A stretch of 64,000 nucleotides of DNA from Pseudotamlana agarivorans (GCF_001642835.1 NZ_LXEI01000001.1:372001-436000), one strand, 5' to 3'; positions 16,963 to 27,307 are shown, counted from the stretch's first letter. Notes: generated by a model from the sequence alone, not told the origin. Numbers and translations are program-made.

Positions 16963-19900
16963 ATGCTGAAGAAACAAGGACTTTATTTGCCCGAATTTGA
17001 ACACGAAAACTGTGGCGCTGGCTTCATTTGTAATCTTAAAGGAGAGAAGACCAATCAAATCATTCATGATGCCTTAGAGATACTCGTAAAACTGGAACAC
17101 CGTGGAGGTGTAAGTGCTGATGGAAAAACCGGTGATGGTGCTGGATTATTAATAGATATTCCCCACGATTACTTTAAACGCGTTTGCGATTTTACGATTC
17201 CAGAACAACGTGAATACGCTGTAGGAATGGTGTTTTTACCAAAAGTATCTAACCAATACCAGTTTTGTAAAACAACTTTTGAAAACGAAGTAAATGCGCA
17301 AGGACTCACTGTTTTAGGATGGAGAAAAGTTCCTGTAGATTCTTCACAATTAGGTGAAATTGCATTAGCATCAGAACCTAATATCGAACAATTATTTATT
17401 GGTAAAACAGAAGACATTTCTGAAGCTGATTTTAAAGCAAAATTATACGCTGCTAGAAAAATCACAGAACATGCTATTAGAGAATCTAAAATCTCTGAAA
17501 GCACATATTTTTATGTACCTAGTTTATCTAACACCACCATTATCTATAAAGGTATTATCATGCCTGAAGATATTGGACCTTATTATACCGATTTACAACA
17601 AATCGATTTAGTAACACGTTTAGCGCTAGTACACCAACGTTTCTCTACCAACACCATGCCTACATGGGAATTGGCTCAGCCATTCCGTTTTATGTGTCAG
17701 AATGGAGAAATCAACACTTTGCGTGGTAACGTAAGCCGTATGCGTGTTCGTGAGGAAATCATGAAAAGTGACGTATTCGGTCCGCAAATTGACAAATTAT
17801 TCCCTATCATCCTTCCTGGTAAATCAGATTCTGCTTCTATGGATATGGTTGTGGAATTATTAACACATACAGGACGTTCGCTTCCAGAAATCATGATGAT
17901 GATGATTCCTGAAGCATGGGAAAAACACAAAACCATGTCGGAAGAACGTAAAGCATTTTACGAGTACAACGCTTGTATTATGGAGCCTTGGGATGGACCA
18001 GCTTCGGTACCATTTACAGATGGTGATTACGTAGGTGCTTTATTAGATAGAAATGGCTTAAGACCTTCACGTTATACCGTAACTAAAAGTGGAAAACTTA
18101 TCATGTCTTCAGAAATTGGTGTGGTTGAAGTTGCTCCAGAAGATGTTAAAGAACACGGTAGATTAGAGCCAGGAAAAATGTTCTTGGTGGACATGAACGA
18201 AGGCCGTATTATAGGTGATGAAGAAATTAAAAGTAAAATTGTTTCTGAAAGACCTTATAAAGAATGGTTAGACAAAACAAGATTACACTTAAAAGACGTT
18301 CCTTACACAAGTGAAACTTGTCCGATTGAAACCATCGACATCAAAACAAGACAACGTTTATTCAACTATACGTTTGAGGATATCCAAGAAGTGATCACGC
18401 CAATGGCGATCGCTGGAAAAGAAGCTTTAGGTTCTATGGGTATCGATACACCTTTAGCTGTGTTATCGGACAGGCCTCAACTTATTTCAAACTACTTTAA
18501 ACAATTATTTGCACAGGTTACCAACCCACCATTGGATGGTATTCGTGAAGAAATTGTAACAGATATCAGCTTAAACCTTGGTAAAGACAGAAACATATTC
18601 AGTATTACCGACAGACAATGTAGAAAGCTTCGCATTCAAAATCCAGTAATTTCGAATGCCGATTTAGAAAAAATCAGAAGTATTTCTATCGAGAGTTTTA
18701 AAGCTGAAACTATTCAAATATTATATCCAAAAGCACAAGGTCTAAACGGACTAGAAGATGCTTTAGAAGATATCGTAGTTCAAATTGAAAAAGCTATTGA
18801 AAGAAAAACGAATATTATTATTCTTTCAGATAGAGGTGTAAATCAAGAATTCGCACCAATCCCAGCTTTATTAGCCTGTTCGTATGTAAACCACCAGTTA
18901 AACCGTTTACGTAAGCGTTCTTATTTCGATATCATTATCGAATCGGCAGAACCTCGTGAACCGCATCATTTTGCATCCTTATTTGGTTATGGCGCAAGTG
19001 CTATCAACCCTTATATGGTTAACGAAATTATTAGAATGCAGGTGAAAGAAGGTTTCATTGAAGGTATGGACGAGCAAAAAGCCGTTGATAACTTTAACAA
19101 AGCTATTGGAAAAGGTATTTTAAAAATCATGAATAAAATTGGAATCTCTACTTTACACTCGTATAGAGGTTCTCAAATTTTCGAAATCGTTGGTTTCAAC
19201 TCACAATTTGTTGAGAAATATTTCCCATACACCGCTTCTCGTGTAGAAGGTATCGGATTATATGAAATTGAAAAAGAAATTAACGAACGTTATAAACAAG
19301 CGTATCCAGATAACTTAATCGACAAACGTTTAGGCCTGAATATCGGAGGCGATTACAGATGGAGACGTAACGGCGAGCGTCACTTATTCAACCCTACTAC
19401 CGTTGCTAAACTGCAACAAGCGGTACGTTTAAGTGATCAAAAAAGTTATGATGTTTACTCTAAAGCCATAAACGAACAGTCGGAAAACTTAATGACCATC
19501 CGTGGTTTATTCGAGTTTGACAACTTAGATCCTATTCCATTAGAAGAAGTGGAACCATGGACCGAAATCGTTAAGCGTTTTAAAACTGGAGCCATGTCTT
19601 ACGGTTCGATTTCACGTGAAGCTCACGAGAATTTAGCCATTGCCATGAACCGTATTGGAGGAAAATCTAATTCTGGTGAAGGTGGAGAAGACAGAAAACG
19701 TTTCCAAAAAGATATGAATGGCGATAGTAGAAACTCTGCTATCAAACAAGTTGCTTCTGGTCGTTTTGGTGTGACTTCGCATTACTTAACTAATGCCAAG
19801 GAAATTCAAATTAAAATGGCTCAAGGTGCTAAGCCTGGTGAAGGTGGACAATTACCTGGTGAGAAAGTATTACCATGGATTGCTTCTGCTAGAAACTCTA

Positions 19901-21477
19901 CACCTTTCGTAGGATTAATTTCGCCACCGCCTCACCACGATATTTATTCGATTGAGGATTTAGCACAATTAATTTTCGATTTAAAAAATGCTAACCGTGA
20001 TGCTAGAGTTAACGTAAAACTAGTTTCTGAAGTTGGTGTTGGTACTATTGCAGCCGGTGTTGCCAAAGCGAAAGCCGATGTGGTACTTATCTCAGGATAC
20101 GATGGTGGTACAGGAGCGTCACCGCTTACTTCTTTAAAACACGCAGGTCTTCCATGGGAGCTTGGTTTATCGGAAGCACAACAGACTTTAGTATTAAATA
20201 ACCTTAGAAGTCGTATCGTAGTAGAATGTGATGGTCAGTTAAAAACAGGTCGTGACGTTGCTATCGCTGCCCTTTTAGGTGCTGAAGAGTTTGGTTTTGC
20301 TACCGCGCCACTTGTGGCTTCAGGATGTATTATGATGCGTAAGTGTCATTTAAATACCTGTCCTGTTGGAATCGCAACTCAAGATAAAGAGTTACGTAAA
20401 AACTTTAAAGGGACTCCAGAGCACGTGATCAACTTCTTCTTCTATATTGCTGAAGAATTAAGAGGTATCATGGCAAAGTTAGGTTTCAGAACGCTTGCTG
20501 AAATGGTTGGGCAAACACATAAAATTAATGCTAATAAAGCCATTAAGCACTATAAAGCTAAAGGTTTAGATTTATCTAGCATTTTACACCGCCCAAGTGC
20601 ATACAGACAATTAACGGTAAGAAATACAGAAACACAAGATCATAACTTAGATAAAGTTTTAGATTTTACGATTCTGAAAGATTCACACCGTGCATTATAT
20701 AGAAAAGAAAAAACAAATCTATCATACCCTATCAATAACATTAACCGTACGGTTGGTGCGATTGTAAGTAACGAAATTTCTAAAATTTACGGTCACTTAG
20801 GCTTACCGGAAGACACTCTAAACATCAACTTTACAGGTTCTGCTGGTCAAAGTTTCGGAGCTTTTGGAGCACACGGTTTAACCTTTACAGTAGATGGAAA
20901 TACCAATGATTATTTAGGTAAAGGTTTATCTGGAGCTAAATTAATCATCAAAAAACCTGCTAAAGCAGACTTTATTGCAGAAAACAATATTATTGTTGGT
21001 AACGTATGTTTATTTGGTGCTGTTGAAGGCCAAGCTTACATTAACGGTATCGCAGGAGAACGTTTTGCAGTAAGAAACTCTGGAGCTACAGCTGTAGTTG
21101 AAGGTGTTGGTGATCACTGTTGTGAGTACATGACTGGAGGACGTGTGATAGTATTAGGATCTACAGGTAGAAATTTTGCCGCAGGTATGAGTGGAGGTAT
21201 CGCTTATGTATATGATCCAGAAAACAAATTTGTTAATGGTTTATGTAATACAGAAACTATCGAGTTTGAAGACATTACTACCGAAGATGCAAACGAATTA
21301 AAATCAGCTATCGAAAAACACGTATTATACACCGATAGTAACAAAGGAAAAACCATATTAGACAATTGGGAAACTAGCTTAGGCAACTTTGTAAAAGTCA
21401 TGCCAATAGAATACAAACGTGCATTAGAGCGTTTAGAGAACGAAGAACCAATGGTAGAAGAATTAACAATAGCATAG
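16963..21477 (+). CDS. gltB: Glutamate synthase, large subunit
   Basis: The large subunit of GOGAT transfers the amide of glutamine to 2-oxoglutarate. I place the start at the ATG at 16963 (1504 aa). An in-frame GTG at 16912 lies inside the promoter and would add 17 residues. With this start the N-terminal nucleophile of the glutaminase domain is Cys17 (ENCGAGF) after a 16-residue propeptide, as in the family. The order is glutaminase domain (17 to about 420), central domain, FMN/synthase domain ([23 protein letters not shown]) with the iron-sulfur cysteines in [15 protein letters not shown] (near 1122-1134), then the GXGXG-repeat beta-helix domain. gltD follows after 4 bp. Confidence 0.97.
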   Translation: MLKKQGLYLPEFEHENCGAGFICNLKGEKTNQIIHDALEILVKLEHRGGVSADGKTGDGAGLLIDIPHDYFKRVCDFTIPEQREYAVGMVFLPKVSNQYQFCKTTFENEVNAQGLTVLGWRKVPVDSSQLGEIALASEPNIEQLFIGKTEDISEADFKAKLYAARKITEHAIRESKISESTYFYVPSLSNTTIIYKGIIMPEDIGPYYTDLQQIDLVTRLALVHQRFSTNTMPTWELAQPFRFMCQNGEINTLRGNVSRMRVREEIMKSDVFGPQIDKLFPIILPGKSDSASMDMVVELLTHTGRSLPEIMMMMIPEAWEKHKTMSEERKAFYEYNACIMEPWDGPASVPFTDGDYVGALLDRNGLRPSRYTVTKSGKLIMSSEIGVVEVAPEDVKEHGRLEPGKMFLVDMNEGRIIGDEEIKSKIVSERPYKEWLDKTRLHLKDVPYTSETCPIETIDIKTRQRLFNYTFEDIQEVITPMAIAGKEALGSMGIDTPLAVLSDRPQLISNYFKQLFAQVTNPPLDGIREEIVTDISLNLGKDRNIFSITDRQCRKLRIQNPVISNADLEKIRSISIESFKAETIQILYPKAQGLNGLEDALEDIVVQIEKAIERKTNIIILSDRGVNQEFAPIPALLACSYVNHQLNRLRKRSYFDIIIESAEPREPHHFASLFGYGASAINPYMVNEIIRMQVKEGFIEGMDEQKAVDNFNKAIGKGILKIMNKIGISTLHSYRGSQIFEIVGFNSQFVEKYFPYTASRVEGIGLYEIEKEINERYKQAYPDNLIDKRLGLNIGGDYRWRRNGERHLFNPTTVAKLQQAVRLSDQKSYDVYSKAINEQSENLMTIRGLFEFDNLDPIPLEEVEPWTEIVKRFKTGAMSYGSISREAHENLAIAMNRIGGKSNSGEGGEDRKRFQKDMNGDSRNSAIKQVASGRFGVTSHYLTNAKEIQIKMAQGAKPGEGGQLPGEKVLPWIASARNSTPFVGLISPPPHHDIYSIEDLAQLIFDLKNANRDARVNVKLVSEVGVGTIAAGVAKAKADVVLISGYDGGTGASPLTSLKHAGLPWELGLSEAQQTLVLNNLRSRIVVECDGQLKTGRDVAIAALLGAEEFGFATAPLVASGCIMMRKCHLNTCPVGIATQDKELRKNFKGTPEHVINFFFYIAEELRGIMAKLGFRTLAEMVGQTHKINANKAIKHYKAKGLDLSSILHRPSAYRQLTVRNTETQDHNLDKVLDFTILKDSHRALYRKEKTNLSYPINNINRTVGAIVSNEISKIYGHLGLPEDTLNINFTGSAGQSFGAFGAHGLTFTVDGNTNDYLGKGLSGAKLIIKKPAKADFIAENNIIVGNVCLFGAVEGQAYINGIAGERFAVRNSGATAVVEGVGDHCCEYMTGGRVIVLGSTGRNFAAGMSGGIAYVYDPENKFVNGLCNTETIEFEDITTEDANELKSAIEKHVLYTDSNKGKTILDNWETSLGNFVKVMPIEYKRALERLENEEPMVEELTIA

Positions 21478-21481
21478 TGTC

Positions 21482-22945
21482 ATGGGAAAAGTAACTGGAT
21501 TTAAAGAATTTGAAAGACAAGATGAACAAAACGTTCCTGTAAAGGAACGTGTAAAGAATTATAATGAATTTACGATTCCATTAAGTGAAGAAGACCAAGT
21601 AAAACAAGGATCCCGTTGTATGGATTGTGGGATTCCATTTTGCCACAGTGGATGTCCGTTAGGGAATTTAATCCCTGACTTCAATCACATGGTACACCAA
21701 GGTGAATGGCAAAAAGCTTCTTGGTTATTACATTCAACAAACAACTTCCCTGAATTTACAGGAAGACTTTGTCCTGCACCATGTGAAAAATCATGTGTAT
21801 TAGGTATTATTGAAGACCCTGTAGCTATTGAAGAAATAGAAAAAAATATTGTTGAACGTGCCTTTAAGGAAGGATGGATTAAACCTCAACCTCCAAAAAC
21901 AAGAACAGGTAAAACTGTCGCAGTTGTAGGTTCTGGACCTGCAGGATTAGCTGCAGCACAACAATTAAACAGGGCTGGACATACTGTAACCGTTTTTGAA
22001 CGTGACGATGCTATCGGAGGCTTACTTCGTTATGGTATTCCTAACTTCAAAATGGAAAAAGGCATTATTGACCGTCGTGTGGCTATTTTAGAGGCTGAAG
22101 GCATCACTTTTAAAACTAACGTAAATGTTGGTGTTAATTATGATGTTAAAGATTTAAAAGCCTTTGATTCGGTTGTACTTTGTGGCGGTGCTACAGAAAG
22201 AAGAAGCTTACCAACGCCTGGTATCGATGCTGACGGTGTTGTACAAGCTATGGATTTCTTAACACAACAAACCAAAGTGGTATTTGGTCAAGACATAAAA
22301 GACCAAGTACTAGCTACCGACAAAAACGTTATTGTTATTGGTGGTGGTGATACGGGATCTGACTGTGTTGGAACCTCTAACCGTCAAGGCGCTAAATCGG
22401 TTGTTAATTTTGAAATTATGCCGAAACCACCTGGACACCGTTCGCCAACAACACCTTGGCCATTCTGGCCTTTACAATTAAAAACATCTTCTTCTCATGA
22501 AGAGGGCGTTGAAAGAAATTGGTTAATTAACACCAAAGAATTTGTAAAGGATGATAGCGGAAAACTAATCGCTCTTAAAACTGTTAATGTAGAGTGGAAA
22601 ATGGTTCCTGGCGAGCGTCCACAACTTATTGAAATCGCTGGAACAGAAAAAACATGGCCTTGTGACTTAGCTTTATTAGCTTTAGGTTTTACAGGTCCTG
22701 AAGGCAACTTAGCCGATAAATTAGGTATCGAAAAAGACGCTCGTTCTAACTACAAAGCAGAATATGGCAAATATCAAACCAATATACCGCACATCTTTAC
22801 TGCTGGTGATATGCGTCGCGGACAATCATTAATTGTTTGGGCAATTTCTGAAGGTAGAGAGGCTGCAAGACAAGTAGATATCTTTTTAATGGGTAAATCG
22901 AATTTACCATCTAAAGACATGACTGGCGATCTTGTTGCCCTGTAG
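21482..22945 (+). CDS. gltD: Glutamate synthase, small subunit
   Basis: This 487-aa NAD(P)H-oxidising subunit passes electrons to GltB. The N-terminal iron-sulfur cysteines are in CMDCGIPFCHSGCPLGN (near 45-60) and CPAPCEKSC (near 98-106). An FAD-binding GSGPAGLAAA (about 151-160) and a second nucleotide-binding GGGDTGSDC (about 290) follow, and AGDMRRGQSLIVWAI near the C terminus is typical. The length is normal. It starts at an ATG 4 bp after the gltB stop in the same operon, and a strong terminator follows. Confidence 0.97.
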   Translation: MGKVTGFKEFERQDEQNVPVKERVKNYNEFTIPLSEEDQVKQGSRCMDCGIPFCHSGCPLGNLIPDFNHMVHQGEWQKASWLLHSTNNFPEFTGRLCPAPCEKSCVLGIIEDPVAIEEIEKNIVERAFKEGWIKPQPPKTRTGKTVAVVGSGPAGLAAAQQLNRAGHTVTVFERDDAIGGLLRYGIPNFKMEKGIIDRRVAILEAEGITFKTNVNVGVNYDVKDLKAFDSVVLCGGATERRSLPTPGIDADGVVQAMDFLTQQTKVVFGQDIKDQVLATDKNVIVIGGGDTGSDCVGTSNRQGAKSVVNFEIMPKPPGHRSPTTPWPFWPLQLKTSSSHEEGVERNWLINTKEFVKDDSGKLIALKTVNVEWKMVPGERPQLIEIAGTEKTWPCDLALLALGFTGPEGNLADKLGIEKDARSNYKAEYGKYQTNIPHIFTAGDMRRGQSLIVWAISEGREAARQVDIFLMGKSNLPSKDMTGDLVAL

Positions 22946-22970
22946 TTAAAATAAAATTAGTGTAATATTA

Positions 22971-23005
22971 AAAAATGCGAATCTTTTAGATTCGCATTTT
23001 TTTTG
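22971..23005 (+). terminator. Intrinsic terminator after gltD
   Basis: AAAATGCGAATC and GATTCGCATTTT form a perfect 12-bp stem with a 5-nt loop, followed by a run of eight T. Confidence 0.9.
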
Positions 23006-23079
23006 CTTCTATTTCAGCGTAAAAAAGACACCTGTTACGAATTTCATAATACCATAACCACTTAACTACCAGTAACTTT

Positions 23080-23117
23080 ATTACGGTAAAACCGTAATAT
23101 ACTCGACAAACGGTAAT
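23080..23117. promoter_or_regulatory. ATTACGGT palindrome plus third half-site
   Basis: ATTACGGT (23080-23087), AAA, ACCGTAAT (23091-23098) is a perfect 8-bp-arm palindrome; a third copy ACGGTAAT lies at 23110-23117. It is a candidate operator for the downstream alginate lyase gene. A terminator role is unlikely because there is no U-tract. Confidence 0.5.
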
Positions 23118-23204
23118 ATTTTAACATATTTATTATAAAATTCTCACTTTTTATATACTAAAATTTGGAATTTCTAGTTATTCATTTACATTTGGAAAAC
23201 CATT

Positions 23205-23229
23205 CTGGTTGACCAAATTAGTTAACCAG
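23205..23229. promoter_or_regulatory. Operator-like palindrome upstream of the alginate lyase
   Basis: CTGGTTGAC, seven bases, GTTAACCAG: 9-bp arms with one mismatch, centred about 55 bp before the start codon. The core TGGTTGACCA resembles FadR-type GntR operators (TGGTNNNACCA). That a GntR regulator controls alginate genes in flavobacteria is known for Zobellia; the link here is inference. Confidence 0.55.
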
Positions 23230-23272
23230 CTAAAAATTAATCTTTTACTAAACTAATTTAAATGAATTAAAC

Positions 23273-25048
23273 ATGAAAAACAGATTTTCAAAATTTGTAA
23301 AGTTTACATCAGTAAGTTTTGCAACATTAGCACTCACCCTTGTATTTTACGCTTGCTCTAACGAAGAGATTATGGAAGAAGATACAGCAACAGAAGCCAC
23401 AAACTTGTCTGCCTCTGCCCTATCCAAATCTGCCCTATCAGCCAAATCTGCTGTAACCATTCAAGCTGAAGCTTATGATAGCATGAGCGGAATAAAAACT
23501 GAAAACACTGCCGATTCTGGTGGCGGACTTAATGTAGGTTGGATAGATACTGGTGATTACCTCGAATACGATATCGAAGTACCAGCATCAGGAAGTTACA
23601 AATTTGAATTTAGAGTGGCCTCTAAGACCAACACGTCTAAATTTGATTTCTATCAAGATGGCACAAAACTAAGTAATGTAAACAAAGCAGCAACCGGTAA
23701 CTACCAAACTTGGGTTACCACTGCTAAAACCGTTGACTTAGAAGCAGGAAGTAGCACTTTAAAACTTCTTGCTACAGGCGGAGGTTGGAATATCAATTGG
23801 ATTAAAATCACACCAATCGATGTGGATGAAAGTACTTCTGAAAATTTAGCATTAGGAAAAACAGCAGAACAATCTTCTGTATCTCATGGCGGAGATCCAA
23901 GTAGAGCGGTAGATGGCAACACTTCTGGTGTATGGGCAAACGGTAGCGTAACGCATACCTTAAGCACAGCTCAACCATGGTGGCAAGTAAGATTAGGACA
24001 AGATTACCAAATAGGTTCCATAAAAATTTGGGGACGTACCGATAGCTGTTGTAAAGCGAGACTAAGTAATTTTGATGTTTTTGTTTATAAAGACAATGGC
24101 GATTTAGCTTATAAAACAACGATTGCAGATGCTCCAAACCCATCAGTTACCATAAATACAGGAGGTGTAACAGGTTCACGTGTACGTATCAAATTAAAAG
24201 ACACCAATGCGCTTTCTTTAGCTGAAGTACAAGTATTTTCTACGGGTAGCGGAACCACAGATCCTACAGACCCAACTGATCCTACAGATCCAGAAACACC
24301 TAACCCAGGGAACGCTAGCATTCCTTCAGATTTAATGAGCAACTGTAACCAATGGAAAATTACGTATCCAGATGGTGAAGAAGATAAAACCTTATGTGGA
24401 GAAGCTAATAACGAATACTTCTACGTGAATAGTGCCAAAAACGGTATGGTTTTCCGTGCACCAATTAGAAGTAATAATGGTACAACACCTAACTCTGATT
24501 ATGTACGTTCTGAACTTAGAGAACGTGAAGAAGATGGTGGATCGGATATCTATTGGACGACTTCAGGAACCCATGTGGTGTATGTTAAACAAGCCATCAC
24601 CCATTTACCTATTGTTAAAGATCATTTAGTGGCAACTCAAATTCACGGTAATAAAGATGACGGTATTGATGATGCCATGGTATTAAGACTTGAAGGAAAT
24701 CACCTTTTCTTAAGCTTTAATGGTAATAAATTAAGAGATGACTTAACCATAAAAACTAACTATTCTTTAGGAACCCTACATGAAGTTATTTTTGAAGTTA
24801 AAGACGGTAAACATTACTGCTACTATAGCGAAGATGGTAACCTTAAAAACGCTTATGCTAATGGTAATGCATCTTCATATCTTGTAAAAGATGGCTCTAG
24901 CACCATTTTAATGGATAAATCTTATGGCGAAGCTTACTTTAAAATAGGAAACTATACTCAAAGTAATGCTGAAGAAGAAGGTAGCGAAACTGGAAAATCA
25001 AATAACTACGGAGAAGTTGTTGTTTACGACTACTTTGTAGCGCATTAA
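23273..25048 (+). CDS. Secreted PL7 alginate lyase lipoprotein with CBM6 and F5/8C modules
   Basis: This enzyme cleaves alginate by beta-elimination. Order in 591 aa: lipoprotein signal with lipobox ending at Cys28 (FYACSNEE); CBM6-like module 62-183 (QAEAYDSMSG, WIDTGDYLEYD); F5/8 type C (discoidin) module 189-325 (NLALGKTAEQSS, DPSRAVDGNTSG); a linker of TDP repeats (328-340); and the PL7 catalytic domain 350-591. All three PL7 catalytic motifs are present: RSELRE (412-417), QIH (456-458) and YFKIGNYTQ (555-563). The isoleucine form QIH is usually linked to activity on G-containing blocks. It probably sits on the cell surface. It has its own operators and terminator and is not part of a local SusCD locus, so it would act alongside alginate genes elsewhere. 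Confidence 0.95.
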   Translation: MKNRFSKFVKFTSVSFATLALTLVFYACSNEEIMEEDTATEATNLSASALSKSALSAKSAVTIQAEAYDSMSGIKTENTADSGGGLNVGWIDTGDYLEYDIEVPASGSYKFEFRVASKTNTSKFDFYQDGTKLSNVNKAATGNYQTWVTTAKTVDLEAGSSTLKLLATGGGWNINWIKITPIDVDESTSENLALGKTAEQSSVSHGGDPSRAVDGNTSGVWANGSVTHTLSTAQPWWQVRLGQDYQIGSIKIWGRTDSCCKARLSNFDVFVYKDNGDLAYKTTIADAPNPSVTINTGGVTGSRVRIKLKDTNALSLAEVQVFSTGSGTTDPTDPTDPTDPETPNPGNASIPSDLMSNCNQWKITYPDGEEDKTLCGEANNEYFYVNSAKNGMVFRAPIRSNNGTTPNSDYVRSELREREEDGGSDIYWTTSGTHVVYVKQAITHLPIVKDHLVATQIHGNKDDGIDDAMVLRLEGNHLFLSFNGNKLRDDLTIKTNYSLGTLHEVIFEVKDGKHYCYYSEDGNLKNAYANGNASSYLVKDGSSTILMDKSYGEAYFKIGNYTQSNAEEEGSETGKSNNYGEVVVYDYFVAH

Positions 25049-25087
25049 TCCAAAACTAAATACAACCTTAAGAGGTTGTTTAAAACA

Positions 25088-25120
25088 AAAAAATGCGAAC
25101 TGTTACAGTTCGCATTTTTT
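25088..25120 (+). terminator. Intrinsic terminator after the alginate lyase
   Basis: AAATGCGAACTG and CAGTTCGCATTT form a perfect 12-bp stem around TTA, then a T-run. The sequence closely resembles the gltD terminator (shared AAATGCGAA). Confidence 0.88.
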
Positions 25121-25148
25121 ATATTAATAATAGTTTCATACCGGTTAT

Positions 25149-25260
25149 GTGTATTGTTAGTGGCGTTGTTTGAGTGACTAAATTAGCAAACAAAGACTTA
25201 CCAGCGGAAAAATCCGCAGGATTTTTCCAAGTAGGCGAGGACAAGCCGTTAATTATACAC
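25149..25260. repeat. 112-bp imperfect palindrome next to the cassette-like gene
   Basis: The outer arms GTGTATTGTTA (25149-25159) and TAATTATACAC (25250-25260) pair at 9 of 11 positions. Nested inside is a perfect 10-bp hairpin, GGAAAAATCC-GCA-GGATTTTTCC, at 25206-25228. It lies immediately 3' of the 187-aa gene. The size and nested folding recall integron attC sites, but the attC core GTTRRRY/RYYYAAC is not clearly present. Confidence 0.55.
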
Positions 25261-25262
25261 GG

Positions 25263-25273
25263 TGTTACCCACA
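25263..25273. repeat. Left copy of an 11-bp inverted repeat boxing the 187-aa gene
   Basis: TGTTACCCACA, an exact reverse complement of the sequence at 25852-25862. It ends 4 bp before the stop codon of the enclosed minus-strand gene. Confidence 0.65.
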
Positions 25274-25277
25274 GTTT

Positions 25278-25841
25278 TTATATTTTGTTTCCTTTTTCGT
25301 CTGTTACTATAATTGTCCTTTGTCCCATATTTGGCTCGACAAAAAGTCCCATTTCTCCAATCCGTTTTATTGTTGAGTTTGTTAATTTTGAGCATTCAAC
25401 ATACATATAATAATCATATCCGAAAGTTATTTTAAATTCAGATTCGAGTAAATTCATCCAAATAGTTTCTCTTAAAATCAAGCGAATCATTTTTTGAATC
25501 TGCGTTAAATTCAAAATAGTTCCGTTTTCCAAAATGTCAATTTCATTATTATAATCAACATCAATGTTCTTTAGTCGACCATTTTTTTTATAATTTTCAT
25601 AATCATCGAACGAATCGTGTAATTCTAATGAGTCAATTTTTAGACTCGATATGTTTTTTTCGTCAAGAATAAGTTTAATAGATTCCGCATATGCCGTTTC
25701 TGTTTGTTCATATTCTTCATAGTCCACGTTTCTATATTTAGATTTCCCTATGTCGCTAATCGCAGTCCATTCGGAATTATCTAGAAAATGCCCTTCTTTA
25801 TTTCTCTTTTTTGGGTCAAATTTTGTTATTCTGTAAGTCAT
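25278..25841 (-). CDS. Uncharacterised 187-aa acidic protein in a cassette-like setting
   Basis: I do not recognise this protein. It is soluble, with no signal or membrane segment, and rich in Asp, Glu, Tyr and Asn (for example RNVDYEEYEQTE and ELHDSFDDYENYKK). The C-terminal half ends in a basic-hydrophobic stretch (TNSTIKRIGEMGLFVEPNMGQRTIIVTDE). Acidic single-domain proteins of this kind are often immunity or antitoxin proteins; that is a guess. It starts at an ATG. Its reading frame fills almost exactly the space between two 11-bp inverted repeats (25263-25273 and 25852-25862), and structured repeat-like DNA lies on both sides. It has no operon partner. The base composition is poorer in GC than its neighbours by eye, consistent with acquired DNA. 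Confidence 0.6.
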   Translation of the reverse strand: MTYRITKFDPKKRNKEGHFLDNSEWTAISDIGKSKYRNVDYEEYEQTETAYAESIKLILDEKNISSLKIDSLELHDSFDDYENYKKNGRLKNIDVDYNNEIDILENGTILNLTQIQKMIRLILRETIWMNLLESEFKITFGYDYYMYVECSKLTNSTIKRIGEMGLFVEPNMGQRTIIVTDEKGNKI

Positions 25842-26199
25842 TTTTTCAAATTGTGGGTAACAATAACGTTTAAAACGTCTGTAATACCCCCTTATTAGAT
25901 TCTGTATTTAATAGGAATTCGACAGATAACATTAGTTATTTATTATGAATCGATTTTAATGACATATCGAAAATTTATCGTGAAATTTGAAGTGAAAACA
26001 CCGTAAAATTTCAGGCTGTTTGAGCTAGACTAATGTATAAAATTAGCTGCAACATTCATAGCGAGTTTCTGAAATTTAGGTGTCGAACGAAAAATTTAGA
26101 TAAAGATTCGTAAGCCTAGATTTTTTTGGTTCGTTTTTTCATCAATGGAAAAAATGAACAGTAATACTTTTTATTTAAGACAGGAATAGCTTCAAACGT
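25842..26199. other. Repeat-like non-coding stretch on the 5' side of the cassette gene
   Basis: This 358-bp stretch has no credible gene. It opens with the right inverted-repeat copy and ends (26120-26160) with a near palindrome in which GTTCGTTTTTTCATC can pair with GATGAAAAAACGAAC-like sequence (TGGAAAAAATGAAC). The text pattern feels like a dispersed flavobacterial intergenic repeat, but that is memory and needs BLASTN. It includes one TGCAACA word at about 26049, outside the PUL. Confidence 0.45.
25852..25862. repeat. Right copy of the 11-bp inverted repeat
   Basis: TGTGGGTAACA, an exact reverse complement of 25263-25273. It lies 10 bp upstream of the start codon of the enclosed gene. 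Confidence 0.65.
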
Positions 26200-27213
26200 T
26201 TATTTCTCTTGAGCTAAGCGCATAAATTCTTCAGCTTTTTCAACCATATTTTTACTTCCACAAATAAATGGCACACGCTCGTGTAATTCGGTAGGCACCA
26301 CATCTAAAGTTCGTGTAAATCCATCACTAGCCTTACCTTTTGCTTGTTCTGCTAAAAAGGCAATAGGATTACATTCGTATAACAAACGAAGTTTTCCCTT
26401 TGGGTTTTTAGAACTTTGTGGATAAAGATAGATACCACCTTTAATCATATTTCTATGGAAATCGGAAACTAAAGATCCAATATATCTAGAGGTATAAGGG
26501 CGATCGTCTTCTTCTTGCTGACAATATTTTATGTAATTTTTAATGCCTTGCGGAAAGTGAATGTAATTCCCTTCGTTTACAGAATAGATATGACCATCTT
26601 CTGGAAACGTCATATCGGGGTGAGATAGGTAAAAAGAACCAATAGCTGGGTTTAATGTAAATCCGTTTACGCCAGCGCCCGTAGTATATACAATCATGGT
26701 AGACGTTCCATAAACCACGTAACCTGCAGCCACTTGTTCGCTTCCTTTTTGAAGGAAATCTTCAATTTGCACAGGGGTTCCTACTGGAGTTACCCTTCTG
26801 TAAATTGAAAAAATCGTTCCAACTGAAACGTTAACATCAATGTTTGACGACCCATCTAAAGGATCTATTAAAACAACATACTTATTTCCATTATTTTCAT
26901 CTTGACTATTAATCGAGATAAAATCATCTTCCTCTTCACTAGCAATACCACAAACAATATTACGCTTGGTCATGGTTTGAATAAACTTTTCGTTAGCATA
27001 AACATCTAACTTTTGCTGATCTTCACCTTGTATATTCGTATCTCCTGCAGCACCAATAATATCAACCAATCCGGCCTTATTCACTTCGTGATTCACAACT
27101 TTGGCTGCTAATCGAATGGAATTTAGCAAACTGGACAACTCTCCTGAAGAGTATTTAAAAGCTGATTGATTTTCAATAATAAATTCTCCTAAGGTTTGTT
27201 TTTTATGCGACAT
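26200..27213 (-). CDS. fbp: Fructose-1,6-bisphosphatase, class I
   Basis: This gluconeogenic enzyme hydrolyses fructose-1,6-bisphosphate to fructose-6-phosphate. The family metal-binding motifs are present: EEED (near 100-105) and [22 protein letters not shown] (near 123-144). The substrate-binding segments KGGIYLYP and [22 protein letters not shown] follow. I use the ATG at 27213 (337 aa, the usual length); an in-frame TTG at 27237 would add eight residues. It is divergent from the GNAT gene. In this setting it would help make sugar phosphates when the cell grows on amino acids or on C4 acids formed from glycan breakdown. Confidence 0.96.
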   Translation of the reverse strand: MSHKKQTLGEFIIENQSAFKYSSGELSSLLNSIRLAAKVVNHEVNKAGLVDIIGAAGDTNIQGEDQQKLDVYANEKFIQTMTKRNIVCGIASEEEDDFISINSQDENNGNKYVVLIDPLDGSSNIDVNVSVGTIFSIYRRVTPVGTPVQIEDFLQKGSEQVAAGYVVYGTSTMIVYTTGAGVNGFTLNPAIGSFYLSHPDMTFPEDGHIYSVNEGNYIHFPQGIKNYIKYCQQEEDDRPYTSRYIGSLVSDFHRNMIKGGIYLYPQSSKNPKGKLRLLYECNPIAFLAEQAKGKASDGFTRTLDVVPTELHERVPFICGSKNMVEKAEEFMRLAQEK

Positions 27214-27307
27214 ATGTGAGGTTATTTGTTTGGACAAATATCTGTATTTTTTTAGTAACTACAACGATTTCGAAAAGGTTATACACCGAAAATATTCAAC
27301 TTTAAAC

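Larger units (their letters stand above)
22946..23272. other. Control region of the alginate lyase gene
   Basis: After the gltD terminator this stretch carries a three-half-site ACGGTAAT cluster (23080-23117) and a 25-bp CTGGTT palindrome (23205-23229) 43 bp upstream of the alginate lyase start. No gene is visible. Confidence 0.6.

Noticed and set aside
25149-25260. True integron attC site
   Set aside because: Size and nested palindrome fit, but the GTTRRRY/RYYYAAC core is not clear and no integrase gene is present in the window, so I only call it attC-like.
25174-25410. Plus-strand 78-aa frame
   Set aside because: It crosses the inverted-repeat box and lies antisense to the 187-aa gene; the DNA is the palindromic element, not coding.
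26049-26055. TGCAACA word in the cassette flank
   Set aside because: Single copy far from the PUL and without a paired site; treated as chance.
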